Assembly: GCA_963793095.1 (NCBI GenBank)
Contig: CAWBYY010000002.1
Coordinates: 558,001-622,000, forward strand
Length of the DNA stretch: 64,000 nucleotides
Reading direction: 5' to 3'
Source of the DNA: CAVWDI01 sp963793095
Lineage (GTDB): Bacteria > Chloroflexota > Anaerolineae > Anaerolineales > UBA4823
Positions 44,637 through 53,461 of this stretch are shown piece by piece. The number at the start of each line of letters is the position of its first letter. Positions within the stretch are counted from its first letter, which is position 1. The position numbers were made by a program, and so were the translations under genes. The notes under the pieces are model-generated. The model was given only the letters and a program-made list of their open reading frames with translations, did no database searches and had not been told where the DNA came from.

Positions 44637-45587
44637 TTAGCCTTCAACCCATTCAGGATAAAACGCGGCGGAAATTTCTGAAGTCTGGGCCTCAATCCGG
44701 GAGGCCTCATCTGGTGTAAGGTATTGCTTCCAGGCATCCAGGTTTTCCAGGCTGTTTATTTTTATGTTGTGAGGGGAATTGCGCCATTCAAATTTGGGAT
44801 TGGGGGATCTTGTGCTTTCGATTATTTTTGCTTCAGCCTGTGGGTTAAATGTTAACCCCAGATCTTCATAAAGTCCTTGAAAATTCTCCAGCGGGTTTTT
44901 GGATAGATCTTCGTGCCGGACGACCTTAATTTGAGGGTATTGCGAGAGGTATTCAATTACATTCGAATAGATTATCCGCCACAGCAGGCAGGCCTGGTCG
45001 ATAATATCAACCACCTGGTCTGTAACTTTTTCAAGTTCATTCTTGTAATTTCCCAGCCTATCCCGCAGCAGAAGCGGTTGGGCGAGCAAATGGTTAAAAT
45101 CAAACGACCACCCCAGGCGCTTGAGGCTGCTGGCAAACGGGGCGGGATGCCGCACGACCAGCAATACCTGGCAGTTGAGGGTTTTATGAAACCAGGGAGC
45201 GGAAAATACCGCGAACGGGTCTTTGATCAAGGGGCGCAGATCCCGCCTGCGTGCTTGATTAAATAAATTCCAGTCACGCGTGAAGCGGCCGAAGTCCTTG
45301 AAACTCCGCAGAGATTGTATTTCCTCCCTGGTGTGGTATTGGAAGCGGATCGTTTCCTGGAGCGCAGGCAGATAATCAGCCTGGTTTTCATCACAAATAT
45401 ATGTATACCAGTGCTGCACTGGAACCCTCATGACTCCCGGTCTGTGGTGCACATTTAATGGTTCGCTTATATAGCCCGCTTCAGCGCCAGCGCACAGCAT
45501 TTTCCCAACCCAGGTCGTCCCGGAACGGTGGGCGCCTGTTACCAGGATGGGCTGTTTTGATCTAACGGGTTGCCGGCTTGTTTTCAT
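44637..45587 (-). CDS. sulfotransferase family protein
   Basis: 316 residues. The PAPS 5'-phosphosulfate loop 'VTGAHRSGTTWVGKML' near the N terminus and the 3'-phosphate motif 'LLVVRHPAPFASSLKR' identify it. A C-terminal segment 'VVRHEDLSKNPLENFQGLYEDLGL' is typical of carbohydrate sulfotransferases. It should transfer sulfate from PAPS to a sugar of the glycan made by the neighbouring GT2 enzymes. It differs clearly from the two tandem sulfotransferases at 51.6-53.5 kb. Confidence 0.87.
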   Translation of the reverse strand: MKTSRQPVRSKQPILVTGAHRSGTTWVGKMLCAGAEAGYISEPLNVHHRPGVMRVPVQHWYTYICDENQADYLPALQETIRFQYHTREEIQSLRSFKDFGRFTRDWNLFNQARRRDLRPLIKDPFAVFSAPWFHKTLNCQVLLVVRHPAPFASSLKRLGWSFDFNHLLAQPLLLRDRLGNYKNELEKVTDQVVDIIDQACLLWRIIYSNVIEYLSQYPQIKVVRHEDLSKNPLENFQGLYEDLGLTFNPQAEAKIIESTRSPNPKFEWRNSPHNIKINSLENLDAWKQYLTPDEASRIEAQTSEISAAFYPEWVEG

Positions 45588-45645
45588 TGGGCAGTATTTA
45601 TATCAGGGCCAGTCAGCTATTTTTAGGAAACCGGGATCAAGAGTT

Positions 45646-46620
45646 TTACTCTCCGCCCTTGAATTTCTTCAACTTCTCGGCGGAATTATCTCCGAAAAGT
45701 ACGGCCGTCATGGAATATAGAATCCGGTTGAGGTGTTTGAGGGTATATCCCGGGTCGTAACGGAAAGCCCTCCAGTAAGAATTCAACGCTTCTTGCGGCT
45801 GACCGCCATCCAGAAGGTAGCGGGCGTGCAGGCGGTAGGCGCCCCCGTACACTTTCCTGGGGCTGCCTTTAATCATTTCAGACAGATCGGGTTGTCTCTC
45901 CATCCAGTCCAGCAATTTTAAAATTTCTCTGCTGAAGGCTGCCGGATGGGCGACATTCTTCGCTTCGGGGTGGTGGCGGGCAGCCGCCCAGAGGCCGTTA
46001 AATCGATTTCCGTTTCTGGCGGAAGCCAATTTATAATCCGGGCTGGCATGCTGGATTGGCGCTCCTCGGGCTATCCTTACCCACAGGTGGTGGTCTAAAA
46101 GGTAATGATAATTCAGATTGAGCGAGCCCGCTTTTTCAAGGGCTTCTCTGCGGAAAAAAACCGCCGGCTGGCAGACAATCCTGAAACTGATCAGGTCGAG
46201 CAGCCGCCAGTCGCCAAATTCCAGAAAATTGAGCGGAGAACCACTCGCGTCGATAGTGATTGCGTCGCTGTAAACCAGCCCGAGCTCAGGCTGGCTCGTC
46301 AGGATATCAACAGCCTGTTGAAGTGCTCCAGGCAGGTAGATGTCATCCGAATTTAACCAGCCAATAATTTCCCCCTTTGCTCTTGAGAAACCCTTATTGA
46401 TTGCATCTGCCTGCCCGCTGTCTGGTTCTGAAATCCACCAGGAGATTTCTTCAGAGTATCGCTTTATGATCTCCAGGCTTCCATCGGTTGAGGCGCCGTC
46501 AACAATAATGTATTCAAGGGGCTGATAATTCTGCCCAAGAACCGACCGGATGGTCTTTTCAAGATATGGCGCCTGGTTGTAAGAAGGGGTGATGATGGAA
46601 ACCAGTGGATTTGAGGGCAC
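45646..46620 (-). CDS. GT2 family glycosyltransferase
   Basis: 324 residues starting at a GTG ('PSNPLVSIITPSYNQAPYLEKTI'). 'EYIIVDGASTDGSLEIIKRY', 'SWWISEPDSGQADAINKGF' and 'IIGWLNSDDIYLPGAL' define the GT-A fold, with 'YHYLLDHHLWVRIARG' in the acceptor part. The C-terminal stretch 'YRLHARYLLDGGQPQEALNSYWRAF' is a TPR-like helical tail often seen in this subgroup. Neighbour of the sulfotransferase in the export operon. Confidence 0.88.
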   Translation of the reverse strand: MPSNPLVSIITPSYNQAPYLEKTIRSVLGQNYQPLEYIIVDGASTDGSLEIIKRYSEEISWWISEPDSGQADAINKGFSRAKGEIIGWLNSDDIYLPGALQQAVDILTSQPELGLVYSDAITIDASGSPLNFLEFGDWRLLDLISFRIVCQPAVFFRREALEKAGSLNLNYHYLLDHHLWVRIARGAPIQHASPDYKLASARNGNRFNGLWAAARHHPEAKNVAHPAAFSREILKLLDWMERQPDLSEMIKGSPRKVYGGAYRLHARYLLDGGQPQEALNSYWRAFRYDPGYTLKHLNRILYSMTAVLFGDNSAEKLKKFKGGE

Positions 46621-46650
46621 TTTTATACTGGAAAAAATATTAATCTCCCA

Positions 46651-48222
46651 TCACTGGGGTTTTTCACTTAATTTGTAAATCAGATAACCGCTGCTTTCCG
46701 CCAGCACCGGGAAATGCTGGTTCAGGTATTCTTCCAGGATTGGCTGGTCTCTGAACTGGTTAAATGAGGTCACCAGGAAATAGCTTATCCCATCAGTTTT
46801 TTTAGCGAAGAACTCTTCGAAATCTTTTTCATTCCCGCGCAGTTCCATCAGTTTCACTTCGCCCCGGTTTGGCCAGAGCGATACCTTCCGCCAGCCGTAA
46901 TACATCAAGCGGTAACCATAATCCTGGGTAAGGGCGATTATTTTCCCATCCGGAGGGAGTTGCGACGCAATTTCCTGCCATAAGAGCGGTTCGTCGCGGT
47001 AGTCTTCAGCGTATTGGGGTAAGATCGATTCCCAGCTTAAAAACAATAGAATCGCGATCGTCCCAGCGATGGTAACCGCCTTCCATAAGGCTCTTTGGTT
47101 CTGAATTTTACCCAGGATAACTTCGCAAACCGGCAGCAGCGAAAGTGCGATGATCGGGATAAGCTGCAGGTGGTAATAATTGTGGGTGTACATCTGGTAG
47201 GGATAAAACAGCCCGTATATAAAATAGCCGACCCACAGGCCCAGCAACAAAGCCCGGTTGCGGCCTGCGGATATTCCAACACCCAGCAACGCCAGCAGTA
47301 ATACTGCCAGACCCATCAAATCCCCGGCCAGGCTCAACCAGCGTACATAAAATGAGGGCTCCAGCAGCAGGTGCGAAAGCGAAACCGTCCAACTCATAAA
47401 AAACTCCGCAGCTCTCCCGCTTCTACTTGAATAAAAAACAAACGTAGGCAGGAGCATCAGCAAAGCCATGCACCATACCTGAATTTGGAGAAAGGCTTTT
47501 TTTAGACCGCATGTATGAATCACTACCGCAATGGCTGCTCCTGCAATGATGAATGCAGCGACGGCTTTGGTCATTATCGCGAGACCCCCGAATAAGCCGG
47601 CCATGACCACCCATTTCCAGGCTGGTTTTTCACCCCACCGGTATAGGCTGAAGATCGTGAATATAATCCACATGACCATACCCGGGTCAGGTTGGAAAGA
47701 GCGGCTTGCCTGGACGCCGAATGGCAAAAGCAGGTAATACGCAGCGACCGTAAGCGCACTCCCGTACACCACAAAATCAGAAGCAGATAGTTCCTGGATT
47801 AGCAGTGATTGACGGCTCATTCTCAGACTTAAGAAAAATAGAACGCAGCCGCCCAGCAGCCAAAACAGAGATGTAAATATGCGTGAAATCCACAACTGCT
47901 CCTGCCCTATCAGTAGGTATGCCAGCGCGACCAGCCCTTCCAGAATTGGCGGCTCATACTTTCCAGTGGATTCCTCGAATAAGGCTGCCTGGGCTTTAAT
48001 TTCCGGGTCAGTATCTGGCGACAAATTATAGAAAATACCCCTCGCGATGATCGCGCCCCGTAACTGGCGGGTGGGGTGAAAATCGATTGGCTGGTCGGTC
48101 AGGTCAAACATACGTACCCCCAGGCCCAATCCGAATATAAATAAAAGGGCTAATCCCAGGTACAACCAGAGCCGGTCACTGTTCTTGTTTTGAGAAGGGG
48201 ATTGGAGAGATTGATTAGCCAT
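46651..48222 (-). CDS. GT39-like membrane glycosyltransferase
   Basis: 523 residues, about eleven membrane helices. Entry loop 'DLTDQPIDFHPTRQLRGAIIA' with Asp residues, then 'KYEPPILEGLVALAYLLIG', as in GT39/PMT-like enzymes that act on polyprenyl-phosphate sugars. The C-terminal soluble part has 'VSLWPNRGEVKLMELRG' and 'EEYLNQHFPVLAESSGYLIYKL', common in such proteins. Gap of 28 bases to the next gene in the operon. Confidence 0.78.
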   Translation of the reverse strand: MANQSLQSPSQNKNSDRLWLYLGLALLFIFGLGLGVRMFDLTDQPIDFHPTRQLRGAIIARGIFYNLSPDTDPEIKAQAALFEESTGKYEPPILEGLVALAYLLIGQEQLWISRIFTSLFWLLGGCVLFFLSLRMSRQSLLIQELSASDFVVYGSALTVAAYYLLLPFGVQASRSFQPDPGMVMWIIFTIFSLYRWGEKPAWKWVVMAGLFGGLAIMTKAVAAFIIAGAAIAVVIHTCGLKKAFLQIQVWCMALLMLLPTFVFYSSRSGRAAEFFMSWTVSLSHLLLEPSFYVRWLSLAGDLMGLAVLLLALLGVGISAGRNRALLLGLWVGYFIYGLFYPYQMYTHNYYHLQLIPIIALSLLPVCEVILGKIQNQRALWKAVTIAGTIAILLFLSWESILPQYAEDYRDEPLLWQEIASQLPPDGKIIALTQDYGYRLMYYGWRKVSLWPNRGEVKLMELRGNEKDFEEFFAKKTDGISYFLVTSFNQFRDQPILEEYLNQHFPVLAESSGYLIYKLSEKPQ

Positions 48223-48272
48223 CTATTGTCTGATATCCGTTAAATCGAGCGATTAATACGGCAACCCGGCTG

Positions 48273-49076
48273 TCAGAACAGGGTCTCATAGGCAACTTTC
48301 GGAAACACAGTTAATTTTCCTCCAACCGTTGCATCAAGTACCTGGCGACCGTCCGCTTCAAAAGCCTCCCGCGCCATCTGGTAGCCTTTTTCAGATGTCT
48401 CGAGATCTGGAAGCTGCCAGCGGAAACCTTTACCGAAATAGCGGGGATCAAAATGGTCGCGGTCATCTCCGGTAGACATGATAGTCTTGTTCGGTGTCCC
48501 TTTTGTGTTAAAACTGTGATCCACACCAATCAGGATGACTTTTTTGAAACCCATGTAGTATGCAAGCTGGAGCGCCACAAAAGTTACAGTCGCACCTTCC
48601 CATAACCGCCTGCGGGCGTCCCGGGTGAATTTAGGGCCGCTATAGGTTGTGTGCAGAAATGCGATCCCATCCGGTTTGCGGATGTACTTATGCGAACGCC
48701 AGGACAGAAACCTTGGGACAGGCAGATTGACGATATCCTCTGCGCATTGTTCAATCACCAAACTATTTACTGACAGATAGTAGGTAGTCGGGAAGCCCAG
48801 CTCGGGGAACAGCAGGTAAATCCGGTTCATCCCAAATGTATATTCATCGACCAGTTTTGTTAAATCGGTGTTCTTTAAGCTCGGCCCGTTGCCGATTATG
48901 AAACAGCGCTTGTCTTTATGGATGTTTTTATAAGAAGCCAGTTGTTTAATACTCGCACGTCTTATTGGATGGAGCCTGGCTGAAGGCCACTGGAAGAGGC
49001 GATTGAGACCATACCAGAAACTGCTACATGTTCTCCAAACTGGATCAGGGGTGATTTTTTTAAGAGTTTTCTTCAT
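48273..49076 (-). CDS. DUF115 / MptE-like protein
   Basis: About 267 residues. 'RCFIIGNGPSLKNTDLTKL' is the nucleotide-type loop of DUF115 proteins (6-hydroxymethylpterin pyrophosphokinase MptE-like fold), followed by 'TFGMNRIYLLF', 'LQLAYYMGFKKVILIGVDHSF' and 'FEADGRQVLDATVGGKLTVFP'. Members near nonulosonic acid genes are implicated in transferring these sugars (Maf-like relation), which fits the cluster here. The ATG at 49076 is chosen; the longer frame runs into the SDR gene. It is the last gene of the cluster. Confidence 0.8.
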   Translation of the reverse strand: MKKTLKKITPDPVWRTCSSFWYGLNRLFQWPSARLHPIRRASIKQLASYKNIHKDKRCFIIGNGPSLKNTDLTKLVDEYTFGMNRIYLLFPELGFPTTYYLSVNSLVIEQCAEDIVNLPVPRFLSWRSHKYIRKPDGIAFLHTTYSGPKFTRDARRRLWEGATVTFVALQLAYYMGFKKVILIGVDHSFNTKGTPNKTIMSTGDDRDHFDPRYFGKGFRWQLPDLETSEKGYQMAREAFEADGRQVLDATVGGKLTVFPKVAYETLF

Positions 49077-49113
49077 ACACTTGTGCAAGATGCCGGGTTG
49101 ATTTGCGAAAAGA

Positions 49114-49884
49114 TTATTCAGTGCTGAGACGGGCAGTGGCGCCGCCATCGACAATTAAAGCCTGCCCGGTCATGAAAGAAGATTGTTCACTGTCAGCCAG
49201 GAAATATATCGCCTGGGCGATCTCTTCGGGTTTTCCAATTTTTCCGCTGACGGTTTTGCGCGCCAGGTTATCCAACCGCTGGGTGATATCGCTTCCGGTA
49301 ACATGCCCTCTGCTCAGGCCGGCCCTCAGCATGGGGGTGTCGACTGCCCCAGGCAGTATTGCATTGACCCGGATGTTATCCGGGGCAAACTCGATCGCGA
49401 TTGCCCGCGTGAAAGCGAGCATTCCGCCCTTGCTGGCGGCATATGCCGAGATATCCGCAGAAGTGGCGACCGCATGCACAGAGGAGACATTTACGATCGC
49501 ACCAGCGCCAGACGCTTTCAGAAATGGGTGGGCAAGTTTTGTTCCCAGAAATACCGATCTTAGATTTGAAGCCATCACCGCGTCCCATTCATCAACGGAA
49601 GTCTCCAGGAGCGGTTTTGCGACCTGGATGGCGGCGTTATTTACCAGCGCAGATAGTTCACCGGTATAAGCCATAGCCTGGTTGAAAATTAATTCCATAT
49701 TCTCCCCAACCGAAATATCTGATTGGATGAACAGCCCATCTGATGGGAATCCCTCCCCGTACGGCGATCTATCCACTCCTATAACCTGCCAACCTTTCCC
49801 GGAGAAAGTTTGGACGCTTGCTCTACCAATGCCGCCGGCAGCGCCGGTAATCAAGACGGTTCGAGTTGGGTCTGTTAGATTCAT
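49114..49884 (-). CDS. short-chain dehydrogenase/reductase
   Basis: 256 residues, classical SDR: 'TVLITGAAGGIGRASVQTF' (TGxxxGxG), 'LVNNAAI' (NNAG-type), 'IVNVSSVHAVATSADISAYAASKGGM' (Ser and YxxxK) and 'VDTPMLRAG'. Substrate unknown; in this cluster probably a sugar or hydroxy acid intermediate. It follows the 2-hydroxyacid dehydrogenase after a 120-base gap. The cluster holds a second, different SDR at 63009-63875. Confidence 0.88.
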   Translation of the reverse strand: MNLTDPTRTVLITGAAGGIGRASVQTFSGKGWQVIGVDRSPYGEGFPSDGLFIQSDISVGENMELIFNQAMAYTGELSALVNNAAIQVAKPLLETSVDEWDAVMASNLRSVFLGTKLAHPFLKASGAGAIVNVSSVHAVATSADISAYAASKGGMLAFTRAIAIEFAPDNIRVNAILPGAVDTPMLRAGLSRGHVTGSDITQRLDNLARKTVSGKIGKPEEIAQAIYFLADSEQSSFMTGQALIVDGGATARLSTE

Positions 49885-50004
49885 GTTTTTTCCTCTTGTT
49901 TAAATAAGTTCTTGAATTTTTCCAGTCAATTTAATGGATTGGTTAAAAAAATTTGTTTTGACCGGGGTCATTTTCCGATTGTTTACATACTTTATGAAGG
50001 ATGA

Positions 50005-50952
50005 TTAAATTGAATGGGGGATATTCAACCCTTCGAGCAGGTTCTGGATTGTGTACCAGTGGACCCGCTCCCACGCGCTGGGGCTGGAATTTGCGTTATG
50101 AGGCGCCAGGAGGACGTTGTCCATTTCAAGCAGAGGACTGTCAGCTGGCAGAGGCTCCACCTCAAATACATCCAGAGCTGCTCCGGCGATACTCCCGCTC
50201 TGAAGCGCGTTGATCAGAGCGGTTTCATCCACTATCTTACCGCGGGCGGTATTAATAATCACCGCATTTGGTCTCATCTGCGAGAGAGTCTGCTCATTGA
50301 TTAAACGGTAACTGGTTGGATTGAGATCACAGTTGATGCTCACAAAATCAGAACGCGCCAGCAGTTCTTCCAGTCCTGTCATTTCTACCCCGTATTCAAG
50401 GATAAAATCGGGGGCAATTTCGATGATATCGTTAGCCAGAATTTCCATTCCAAAAGCGCGCGCCCTTCGGATTACAGCCCTGCCGATATTACCTGCCCCG
50501 ATAATGCCAAGGGTACACTCGCTGAGAGAACGGCTGGGAAATTTTTCCCACTCCAAGTTCTTTATCGCCCGGTCCATCCAGGGAATTTGGCGGGCAAAAG
50601 ATAGCATGTAAGCGATGACAGTGTCTGCGACTGGAAGTGTGAAGGCATTTGGCGTCCGGAATATCTGAACGCCATATTTTGCGGCCGCCTCCTGATCAAA
50701 AGAATCAATCCCGGTACCCCACTTCGAGAGCACCTTTAATCTTGGCGAACAGGCTTCGAGCGCCCTGGCGGAATACTGGTCATCCCCGCATAAAGAACCT
50801 TCAAATTGACCCGCGTATTTCAGGATTTCCTGCTCATCCAGCCTTTCAACCACATCAGCAATAATAACTTCAAGCCCATGTTCTTCCAGAACGGGTTTGA
50901 ATCGGTTCATGAATGGAATCATGTATGGTGCGGAAACAAGAACGGTTGGCAT
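50005..50952 (-). CDS. D-2-hydroxyacid dehydrogenase (phosphoglycerate-dehydrogenase-like)
   Basis: 315 residues. 'LGIIGAGNIGRAVIRRARAFGM' is the NAD-binding GxGxxG, 'NTARGKIVDE' supplies the catalytic Arg, 'DVFEVEPLP' the Glu and 'LAPHNANSS' the His. It overlaps the upstream cytidylyltransferase by one base (TAATG). By family it interconverts a D-2-hydroxy acid and a 2-keto acid with NAD; in a CMP-sugar context it might act on a keto-acid sugar or its precursor. Serine biosynthesis is unlikely from position. Confidence 0.88.
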   Translation of the reverse strand: MPTVLVSAPYMIPFMNRFKPVLEEHGLEVIIADVVERLDEQEILKYAGQFEGSLCGDDQYSARALEACSPRLKVLSKWGTGIDSFDQEAAAKYGVQIFRTPNAFTLPVADTVIAYMLSFARQIPWMDRAIKNLEWEKFPSRSLSECTLGIIGAGNIGRAVIRRARAFGMEILANDIIEIAPDFILEYGVEMTGLEELLARSDFVSINCDLNPTSYRLINEQTLSQMRPNAVIINTARGKIVDETALINALQSGSIAGAALDVFEVEPLPADSPLLEMDNVLLAPHNANSSPSAWERVHWYTIQNLLEGLNIPHSI

Positions 50953-51623
50953 TATCCCGGTTTCTCCTTATTTATGAGGAATTCAACAATCTCAAAATCA
51001 AGAATTTCATCAATGTCCCAGGCTTCGGAAGCAGCGATCTCAAACAGCATCGGTCTGTCGCCAAGGCGGTTGTGGTTTGTCAGCAAAGTGTTCCGGTTAA
51101 AAATATACAGGCACGAGTTCTCTTCAAATACGGGGGGTAAATCCTGTGTCTGGAGCAGAACCGCAGGGTTGTGGTTTATGGCTTTTCCCGATTCATCCCA
51201 GAGTCGGGTCTGAATCCTGGTGACTGAGAAAAGGGAATCATATTCCGGGAAATTTAACAGAAATGTACTGATTGCTTTTGATATTGTCTCTTTCTTAAGT
51301 AGCGGGTTTGTGCTGTGGGTCTGGATATAGAAATCAGCTTCCACCTGGGATGTATCGTATAGCAGGACCTCATTCATTGACATCTCATCCGCCCGTAAAT
51401 ACTCCGGTCTTTCCAGTATCGTCACCAGGGGAAAATCCTTTTTTAATCCGTCCATCACCGGTTCACTGTCGGTGTCCACCACAATTCGAGCTATTTCGGA
51501 GCACTCCTGGAGCGTCTGAATGATATAGTAAAAGAGCGGTACGCCCGCCAGGTTACGGAAGTTTTTCCCCTCTACGCGCTGGGAATGATGCCGCATGGGG
51601 ACGAGCGCAACTATTTCAGCCAT
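50952..51623 (-). CDS. CMP-nonulosonate-type cytidylyltransferase (second copy)
   Basis: 223 residues. 'IVALVPMRHHSQRVEGKNFRNLAGVPLFYYIIQTL' region (CTP-binding loop with R and K), 'RIVVDTDSE', 'LLYDTSQVEADFYIQTHSTNPLLKKETI' and 'WDIDEILDFEIVEFLI' give a NeuA/KdsB-like fold. The N-terminal loop 'PMRHHSQRV' differs from the usual 'PARGGSK', as in a subgroup of such enzymes. Probably activates a nonulosonic or related acid sugar with CTP. A standard NeuA-like gene is also present at 62272-63024. Confidence 0.82.
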   Translation of the reverse strand: MAEIVALVPMRHHSQRVEGKNFRNLAGVPLFYYIIQTLQECSEIARIVVDTDSEPVMDGLKKDFPLVTILERPEYLRADEMSMNEVLLYDTSQVEADFYIQTHSTNPLLKKETISKAISTFLLNFPEYDSLFSVTRIQTRLWDESGKAINHNPAVLLQTQDLPPVFEENSCLYIFNRNTLLTNHNRLGDRPMLFEIAASEAWDIDEILDFEIVEFLINKEKPG

Positions 51624-51653
51624 ATTTCCAGGCCGGGTCGCTTCCGGTTTTAT

Positions 51654-52547
51654 TTACCAGTTTAAGTCCTTCTCATAGCCGAGCTGGATTAACAGGTCGC
51701 CGGCTAAATCTTTGAAGATAGATTTGTTTTCTTCATTGAACGTCTTTTTCCAACCGCCGATTTTACCGCTTCGAAAAGTCGGAGATTTTCCGGGGTTGAT
51801 TTTATCCTTCAGTGATTGGACCGCCTCATCCAGGGGTATGTTGAATTTAAATCCGCGTTCCCAGGCAAATTCCAGCATCTGTCGAATGGTTTTATCCGCC
51901 TCCGTTACCAGCGTTTCAAAGCGGGTATTAAAAACACCCTCACTATCCAGCCAGCCCAGAAATGGGGTCAGGCGCGAGCGGATATCGGGTAGTTTTGAGA
52001 AGTCTGTTTGATCCTGTTTTTTCCCCGGACCAACTCCATCAAACCCGGTAATGCTGTACTTTAAGCGTTCATCAAAGTTTGACAACCCTTCCATAAAGAT
52101 TTTATGGTGGATATGGTCGGGAGCAAACTCAGTTATATAATGGACATGGGAAACTACCACATCTCTAGGATCTCGTATGATGTTAAGCGCTGCGAAGGGG
52201 GTGGAAGAGAGCCGTTTTACTATCTCAGGTTCTGCATGCAAATGACCGTAGGCGATATCTGCTGGTTTCAGCGAATTGAGGTCGATCAGGATGCTGGGGG
52301 TGCTGCGCCTGCGCCCGGTCGTCCCTTCGAATGTGACAATGGGGGGCAAGCCGCTGTTTACCGCGGGTCCTATGTCGCTGAAACCTGACAGAATCTGGAT
52401 GAGCAGATGGGTTCCGCTTTTTGGAAAAGAATTGGCGAACAGAATTGGAGCATGGTTGAGCGCTTCAGATCCATATTTCAGGGATTGATTGAACCGGCGT
52501 AGAGAACGCCGGAATAATTTCAAGTTCAGTTTGAAATCTTCTGCCAA
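51654..52547 (-). CDS. sulfotransferase domain protein, tandem copy B
   Basis: 297 residues. 'FANSFPKSGTHLLIQIL' is the PAPS-binding loop and 'LNIIRDPRDVVVSHVHYI' the 3'-phosphate motif (RDPRD), as in the sulfotransfer_1 family; 'KSPTFRSGKIGGWKKTF' near the C terminus is the RKGxxGDWK-type dimer/PAPS motif. The start is a TTG with no ATG available; its sister gene begins with the same kind of helical N terminus. It lies 50 bases downstream of copy A and is clearly paralogous to it. Confidence 0.85.
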   Translation of the reverse strand: MAEDFKLNLKLFRRSLRRFNQSLKYGSEALNHAPILFANSFPKSGTHLLIQILSGFSDIGPAVNSGLPPIVTFEGTTGRRRSTPSILIDLNSLKPADIAYGHLHAEPEIVKRLSSTPFAALNIIRDPRDVVVSHVHYITEFAPDHIHHKIFMEGLSNFDERLKYSITGFDGVGPGKKQDQTDFSKLPDIRSRLTPFLGWLDSEGVFNTRFETLVTEADKTIRQMLEFAWERGFKFNIPLDEAVQSLKDKINPGKSPTFRSGKIGGWKKTFNEENKSIFKDLAGDLLIQLGYEKDLNW

Positions 52548-52597
52548 TTTTGTGATACTTGTTCGGGTTTTATCCGGCCGGAAATATTCAATTGGGT

Positions 52598-53461
52598 TTA
52601 CCAGTTCTGGTCCTGTTCGTATCCCAATCTGTATAGAAGATCGCCGGTGGCATCCTTGAAGGTTTGAATGTTGTTTTCGCTGAAATATTCAGCCCAATCG
52701 CCTGGTTTCCCTTTTCGGAATGTCCCCGACCGTTTGGGCTGGATTGAATTCTGGAGCACCTGGATCGCCCGGTCAGCAGTTCCGGTCATGGAAAAACCGC
52801 GTTCGACCAGATAACCTAGGATATTTTTGAGCGTATTCTGCCTGTCAAGTATTAAATCTTCAAATCGAATGCTCAAGACATCCGGTATATCCAACCAGTT
52901 TATGTATTTTTCAAACTTTGTTCTGATTGGAGCGAGTTCGTATCCGGGTTCCGTTACCCCGAGGATGGCGGCATTGATACGCTCTTCCAGGGAGTCCAGG
53001 TTGGAGGTGTAATACTTATGCATCCCGTGTCCCTGGTGGATTTCGGATGCATAAAATACATGGGATACGATCACATCGCGTGGATCACGGAATACAAATA
53101 TGGTTGCTCTACCCCTCCTGGTGAGTGTTGAGATATACGGCTCCCTGGCTTGGATGTACCCATATGCGATATCTCCCGGTTTCATCCGGGTGACATTAGC
53201 AAGCGTTTTTTCATCTGAAAGCTTTTGATTGTCTTCAGAGCGGTTAAGCGGAGGGAATCCTGGGTTTACCGCCGGTCCGATTTTTGGGAGTCCCTGGAGA
53301 ACCTGGATTATCAGATGCGAGCCGGATTTTGGCATAGCGTTGCCCAGGATCGCAGGCGAATTAGCCAGACTTTCGGAACCCCACCGCAGGGCAGCTTTCC
53401 CCCGGCGGAACCTCCAGCGGATATTCTTCAGGCGGTGTTTGAAACTATTTTTCCTGCTCAC
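52598..53461 (-). CDS. sulfotransferase domain protein, tandem copy A
   Basis: 287 residues. 'GNAMPKSGSHLIIQVL' (PAPS loop), 'IFVFRDPRDVIVSHVFY' (RDPRD motif) and 'SGTFRKGKPGDWAEYF' (RKGxxGDW) make it a regular PAPS-dependent sulfotransferase. GTG start overlapping the DUF4910 stop by four bases, so it is coupled to that gene. The two copies share layout and motifs but differ in the substrate part, suggesting sulfation at two positions. Confidence 0.87.
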   Translation of the reverse strand: MSRKNSFKHRLKNIRWRFRRGKAALRWGSESLANSPAILGNAMPKSGSHLIIQVLQGLPKIGPAVNPGFPPLNRSEDNQKLSDEKTLANVTRMKPGDIAYGYIQAREPYISTLTRRGRATIFVFRDPRDVIVSHVFYASEIHQGHGMHKYYTSNLDSLEERINAAILGVTEPGYELAPIRTKFEKYINWLDIPDVLSIRFEDLILDRQNTLKNILGYLVERGFSMTGTADRAIQVLQNSIQPKRSGTFRKGKPGDWAEYFSENNIQTFKDATGDLLYRLGYEQDQNW

